The notes under the pieces: model-generated
Told to the model about the DNA's origin: nothing
The model's input: only the letters and a program-made list of their open reading frames with translations
Database searches by the model: none
Translations under genes and position numbers: made by a program
From: Candidatus Anaeroferrophillacea bacterium
GTDB lineage: Bacteria > Desulfobacterota > Anaeroferrophillalia > Anaeroferrophillales > Anaeroferrophillaceae
Length of the DNA: 35,465 nucleotides
Reading direction: 5' to 3'
NCBI GenBank assembly: GCA_016933675.1
Contig: JAFGAM010000024.1
Coordinates: forward strand, 1 to 35,465
Part shown: positions 32,322-35,465 of the stretch, piece by piece
Layout of the letters: each line of letters begins with the position of its first letter
How positions within the stretch are numbered: the first letter of the stretch is position 1

Positions 32322-34310
32322 CTACTTCTTCGGAGCTTCCTTTTGTGGCGGCGGCTTGATCCCCAGTCTGATCGCCGAATGATCCCGCCCCATGTAAAAG
32401 TTAAGCCATGAAGAGGTCTGCCAGAGATTCCAGTTGCAGGGAGGAACCGTATATGCGGCTATATTCCCCTCTTCACCATACGGTTTCTGCCGGTCATAGG
32501 CCTGCACCCAGATGCATTTCTTCTCATTGGGATATACCTCACACCAGCCGTTGTAACTGCCGCCACAGGGACCGTTCCGCTGATTCTTGGGACATTGCGA
32601 CATGGGACAGACATACGCCGTATCAAAAAGCGCACAATCCCCGCAATTCATGCAATTAAACAAGGCGACTTTGGACATATGCTCAAAAAATTCGAACAAA
32701 TGCTTGGGACCTCTGGTCTTGTCAAGGCTGGCCGCCAGAGGTTTCAAAGTCCTGAATATCGCGCTCTTCTCCTCAAATAGCAGGTGATGCGCCACCCGGG
32801 TGAAGCGATATTTGAATGGTACCGCCGGCTTCGACGTCCGCGGCGCATATACATCGGTGTTCAAACCGGTTTTTTCATCCTTTTCGAACAGATAGAACCC
32901 ATCATCCTGCGGATAATCAAACTCTGCAACCAGACTTTCCCAGTTCGCCGCCAGCTCTTCCCCTTTGTCGATGATGTATTCGACCTGTTCGTAGGTAATA
33001 CCGTGGCCGCCGATATGCGCCCCGGCATAACCCATACCCTTGGCATAAGCATACATCTTGGCGGCACGCAACAGCATTCCGGCCTTGCCCTTGTCCTCGG
33101 CTTCCTTTTCCCTTGCCAGGTCGGCAAGCATCTTATCGGTGACCACACAGCCGGGAATGCCGTTGGAATTCATAAATCGGGCCGCGCCATACGGCAGCAC
33201 ATAGATATTGACCAGAACCGGAATATTGTAATTGTTGAGCCGCAACCAGGTCAACAGTTCGTGATACTTACGGGCATCGTAGCCCACCTGAGTAATAATG
33301 AACTTGGCCCCGCCTTCGATCTTTTTCTTAAGCTTGGCATATTGCCCCATCAACTCAGATTCAAGCTTCTTAAAGGGCGAAACACAGGCACCGGCAAACA
33401 GATCGGTAGCCGCCAGTTTGACGGTTTTCCGCATCGCTTTGTGTTCCAGCCCCTTGTTCATCTCGCCGACCAGGCGCAGGACATTGGGAGGATCCAAATC
33501 GAATACCGGCTTGGCAAGGCCTTCAAAGGCATCACTGCCGGAATAGTCACCGGTCAGCACGAGGATATTCTTGACCCCCTCGGCAGCCAGACCACAAAGC
33601 AGGCTTTCGATCTCACTGCGGTTTTTATCCCGACAGGCAAGGTGCACCAGCGGCTCCATACCCGCTTTCTTGATTTGCACACAGAGCATTTCGGTCGACA
33701 AGGCCGGATTACCGCCGGGGTTGTCGGTGACGCTGATTGCATCGATTTTGCCGCCGGCTGCTGCCTTGGCGACATTATCAATGACCTCTTCGTGCTGCAT
33801 CTCAAACGCACCACGACCGGGGATCTGTTCCCAGGTAACACAAAAATCGTTGGGATCGAGCAACTTTTCCTTGAGGACGCTCTCCCGCTCACTCATCCTG
33901 ATGGATATTTTTTCGGTTAATCCAACGGATTCTTTCAACCGCGAGATGGATGCCGAATCTTCCGTAGAAATGGTGATGTAGTCATCGGCATCCATTTCCA
34001 GCGCTTCCTGTTTGGTCCATCCTTTTTGGGACATATCCGCGCTGCCGATTTCAACAATCAGCAGGGGGGTATGCTTGGTTAACCAGCCACCACGGAGTTT
34101 CTTGTGCAATTTAAATGACGTACCCCGGGGTTCAAGGTATCCCAGGACAATGGCATCGGGCCGCTCGGTTCTTGCTTTGGCCAGACCTTCATCATCACTG
34201 AAAGCACCAATAACCTCAAACTCTTCCTCAAGGCTCTTACCGATGATATCGTGGTAAGCCGATTCGCTGCCAACCACGAGAACCTTGATTTTTTTGTTCT
34301 CTTTTTCCAT
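32322..34310 (-). CDS. receiver-like/MetF/MetV fusion protein
   Basis: From the ATG at 34310 (AGGAG at 8 bases) this is 662 residues. Residues 8-122 look like a response-regulator receiver (KVLVVGSES... and AIVLGYLEPRG), but the acidic pair, the phosphoacceptor Asp (Gly57 in its place) and the conserved Lys are all gone. Residues 150-455 are a MetF barrel (TWEQIPGRG with Glu161; LTGDYSGSD with Asp255). Residues 550-605 are the MetV cysteine domain (Cys553, 556, 559, 568, 573, 582, 590, 599). It is a second methylene-H4folate reductase, with subunits fused and an N-terminal pseudo-receiver that could dock to the nearby kinases or control the enzyme. Confidence 0.9.
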   Translation of the reverse strand: MEKENKKIKVLVVGSESAYHDIIGKSLEEEFEVIGAFSDDEGLAKARTERPDAIVLGYLEPRGTSFKLHKKLRGGWLTKHTPLLIVEIGSADMSQKGWTKQEALEMDADDYITISTEDSASISRLKESVGLTEKISIRMSERESVLKEKLLDPNDFCVTWEQIPGRGAFEMQHEEVIDNVAKAAAGGKIDAISVTDNPGGNPALSTEMLCVQIKKAGMEPLVHLACRDKNRSEIESLLCGLAAEGVKNILVLTGDYSGSDAFEGLAKPVFDLDPPNVLRLVGEMNKGLEHKAMRKTVKLAATDLFAGACVSPFKKLESELMGQYAKLKKKIEGGAKFIITQVGYDARKYHELLTWLRLNNYNIPVLVNIYVLPYGAARFMNSNGIPGCVVTDKMLADLAREKEAEDKGKAGMLLRAAKMYAYAKGMGYAGAHIGGHGITYEQVEYIIDKGEELAANWESLVAEFDYPQDDGFYLFEKDEKTGLNTDVYAPRTSKPAVPFKYRFTRVAHHLLFEEKSAIFRTLKPLAASLDKTRGPKHLFEFFEHMSKVALFNCMNCGDCALFDTAYVCPMSQCPKNQRNGPCGGSYNGWCEVYPNEKKCIWVQAYDRQKPYGEEGNIAAYTVPPCNWNLWQTSSWLNFYMGRDHSAIRLGIKPPPQKEAPKK

Positions 34311-35045
34311 CTCGGATCTCCTGTAAAACATCCTGACTATTTTCATCAATAAAGCCCGGTCTTACCCGAACCCGCCTAAACAGTGCCCACCAAACCGCTG
34401 CTTCCGCCACTGCGGGAGTGCTTGAAGTGGCGGTTCATGATGTGACAGGTGCTTCAGGTGTACGATCCTCCCTGCCGGGCGGAAGCGGATCATATACCCC
34501 TATACCCCACACGCACTTCGACAATGTCACAACGTCGGTTTCATAACCAAGGTCGCGCCCATAACCCACCTGTTTAGAATCTGAGGAATGGGAAAGCGAT
34601 CGACACCTACGGCAAGTGGCGGGCCCTGATCCCCCATCGAAACCGGAACCGACTGCCGCTGCCCCTGGTTGCCCGCCCGACGATGACGCCCGCAAGCCGT
34701 TCCGGCAACGATGTCCCGCCGGATCGGTATGCCCGGAGTTGAAACGGTAGTATGTTCACCATGCCGGCCTCGCGGTTGCCGATCTCGACCCCGAACAGCA
34801 AGAAATATGTGATTAGCAACCGGGCGGGATGTCCATGTGGGAAGCATCAAACAGTTAGTAGGATTTTTCACAGACAGGTATGGAAGTTTGCATTCCCCGT
34901 GACAACGTGCCAACAACACCGGCATCCCATGCGAGTGCGGGTATAAACCTGGCACCCGAACATCCATCGCATGGCCGGCCACTCGCTCAGAGCCTTTGAT
35001 CTCAGCCTCCGTAGGGGTCGAACTCGTCCGGCGGTGCATATCCCC

Positions 35046-35334
35046 CTGATGGCGTTGTAACGACTTCTTCTGTGCTACGCTGCGACCTGTGGCGCCATGC
35101 GGGGCATGGTGTCGACGTCTTCCTCAGGTTATGCGCGCTGCGACCCTGCCGGGACGGTTAACGAATCGCCCATCTGTGCCATGCCTAACGGCCTGTCACT
35201 GGCAGGTATACGGTACCATCATCACTGAGGTTATCTTTATGACCCGCACCCGGCACCGCGTTGCGGATGTCCGCATGACATTCACTATTCGCAGCAAAGC
35301 GCAGGGCTCTACAACTGATGGCCTCGTAACGACT
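35046..35334. repeat. direct repeat pair, 20 bases, 269 bases apart
   Basis: CTGATGGCGTTGTAACGACT (35046-35065) and CTGATGGCCTCGTAACGACT (35315-35334) differ at two positions. Similar GC-rich flanks follow both copies. Confidence 0.55.
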
Positions 35335-35366
35335 CGACCGTCATCGTCGCACTGCAAGCTGAATGA

Positions 35367-35418
35367 TTCGAGGCGCTTTCTGTATACGCCTCAGCCCCCA
35401 ACGTTAGGACGCCTCGAA
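35367..35418. repeat. inverted repeat with alternative pairing
   Basis: TTCGAGGCG (35367-35375) pairs perfectly with CGCCTCGAA (35410-35418). A second CGCCTC at 35387-35392 could pair with the same left arm, so two exclusive hairpins are possible. Confidence 0.5.
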
Positions 35419-35465
35419 GCTGAAGCTGCTACGGTGCCATCCCTTTTCAAACTTTTTGACAACTG

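Larger units (their letters stand above)
34311..35465. other. 1155-base region without a supported gene
   Basis: Several frames of 60-170 codons exist on both strands but none resembles a known protein. The region holds an 18/20-base direct repeat (35046-35065 and 35315-35334), a CCATGC/GCATGG hairpin near 35097, and a 9-bp inverted repeat at 35367-35418. It may be a decayed element, a structured RNA locus or plain spacer. Confidence 0.5.

Noticed and set aside
35008-35035. tRNA T-arm-like sequence (GTTCGACCCC on the minus strand)
   Set aside because: The flanking bases do not form a T-stem and no acceptor, D or anticodon arms are visible.
34527-35039. 170-codon minus-strand frame, considered as a gene or intron remnant
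   Set aside because: The translation has no recognisable motif, is Arg/Pro/Gly-rich like a random frame in GC-rich DNA, and no group II intron end or transposase motif could be seen.
35184-35409. Integron attC site (GCCTAAC ... GTTAGGA)
   Set aside because: The two ends are over 200 bases apart, the right end does not fit GTTRRRY, and no integrase or cassette structure is present.

Overview
The window is GC-rich bacterial chromosome with gene content typical of an anaerobe of the former Deltaproteobacteria (Desulfobacterota). The signs are a tetraheme cytochrome c3, an orange-protein-like cluster of NifX-family proteins with MinD/ferredoxin ATPases, a CooT nickel protein, paired MetF and MetV proteins of the folate (Wood-Ljungdahl) one-carbon branch, a ribE-ribBA-ribH-nusB operon and the long PurL type. 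I cannot name a genus. No rRNA, tRNA, CRISPR, prophage or intact insertion sequence was seen.

Bases 1-8334 (minus strand): a MerR-like regulator with a Cys-rich tail and a tiny Cys-containing helix-turn-helix protein lead a long co-directional set. It runs Mrp/NBP35 ATPase, nitroreductase, a 48-residue ORF, three NifX-family proteins with different C-terminal tails, two MinD-type ATPases carrying inserted 2[4Fe-4S] ferredoxin domains, a COG0731-type radical SAM enzyme, an IscU/NifU-like scaffold, a small HAD protein and a J-domain protein cut by the window edge. Many neighbours overlap by 1-17 bases. It resembles the Desulfovibrio orange-protein clusters, enlarged with Fe-S assembly functions.

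Bases 8577-20327: a DUF3842-cooT pair (plus strand), then mostly minus-strand housekeeping genes: a LOG-family protein, a DUF711/ACT-domain/methyltransferase set, an isochorismatase-fold hydrolase, mutM, and purine genes (hpt, a long purL with a PurS-like N-terminus, purQ).

Bases 20328-23259 (plus strand): a compact riboflavin operon ending in nusB.

Bases 23563-34310 form the most unusual part. One minus-strand set reads metF, a five-helix NarI-type cytochrome b, an HdrC-like 2[4Fe-4S] protein, a secreted tetraheme cytochrome c3, then metV. The two halves of a methylenetetrahydrofolate reductase therefore flank a complete cytoplasm-to-periplasm electron route, which suggests a membrane-linked MetF/MetV enzyme. 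Divergent from it are two sensor kinase genes, one a REC-PAS-kinase hybrid. They are followed by a shikimate-dehydrogenase-like gene lacking both catalytic residues and a second MetF-MetV protein fused to a degenerate receiver domain. The genes could work together in reversible methyl-H4folate oxidation/reduction, with CooT serving a nickel CO dehydrogenase encoded elsewhere.

Bases 34311-35465 hold no gene I can support, but contain short direct and inverted repeats.
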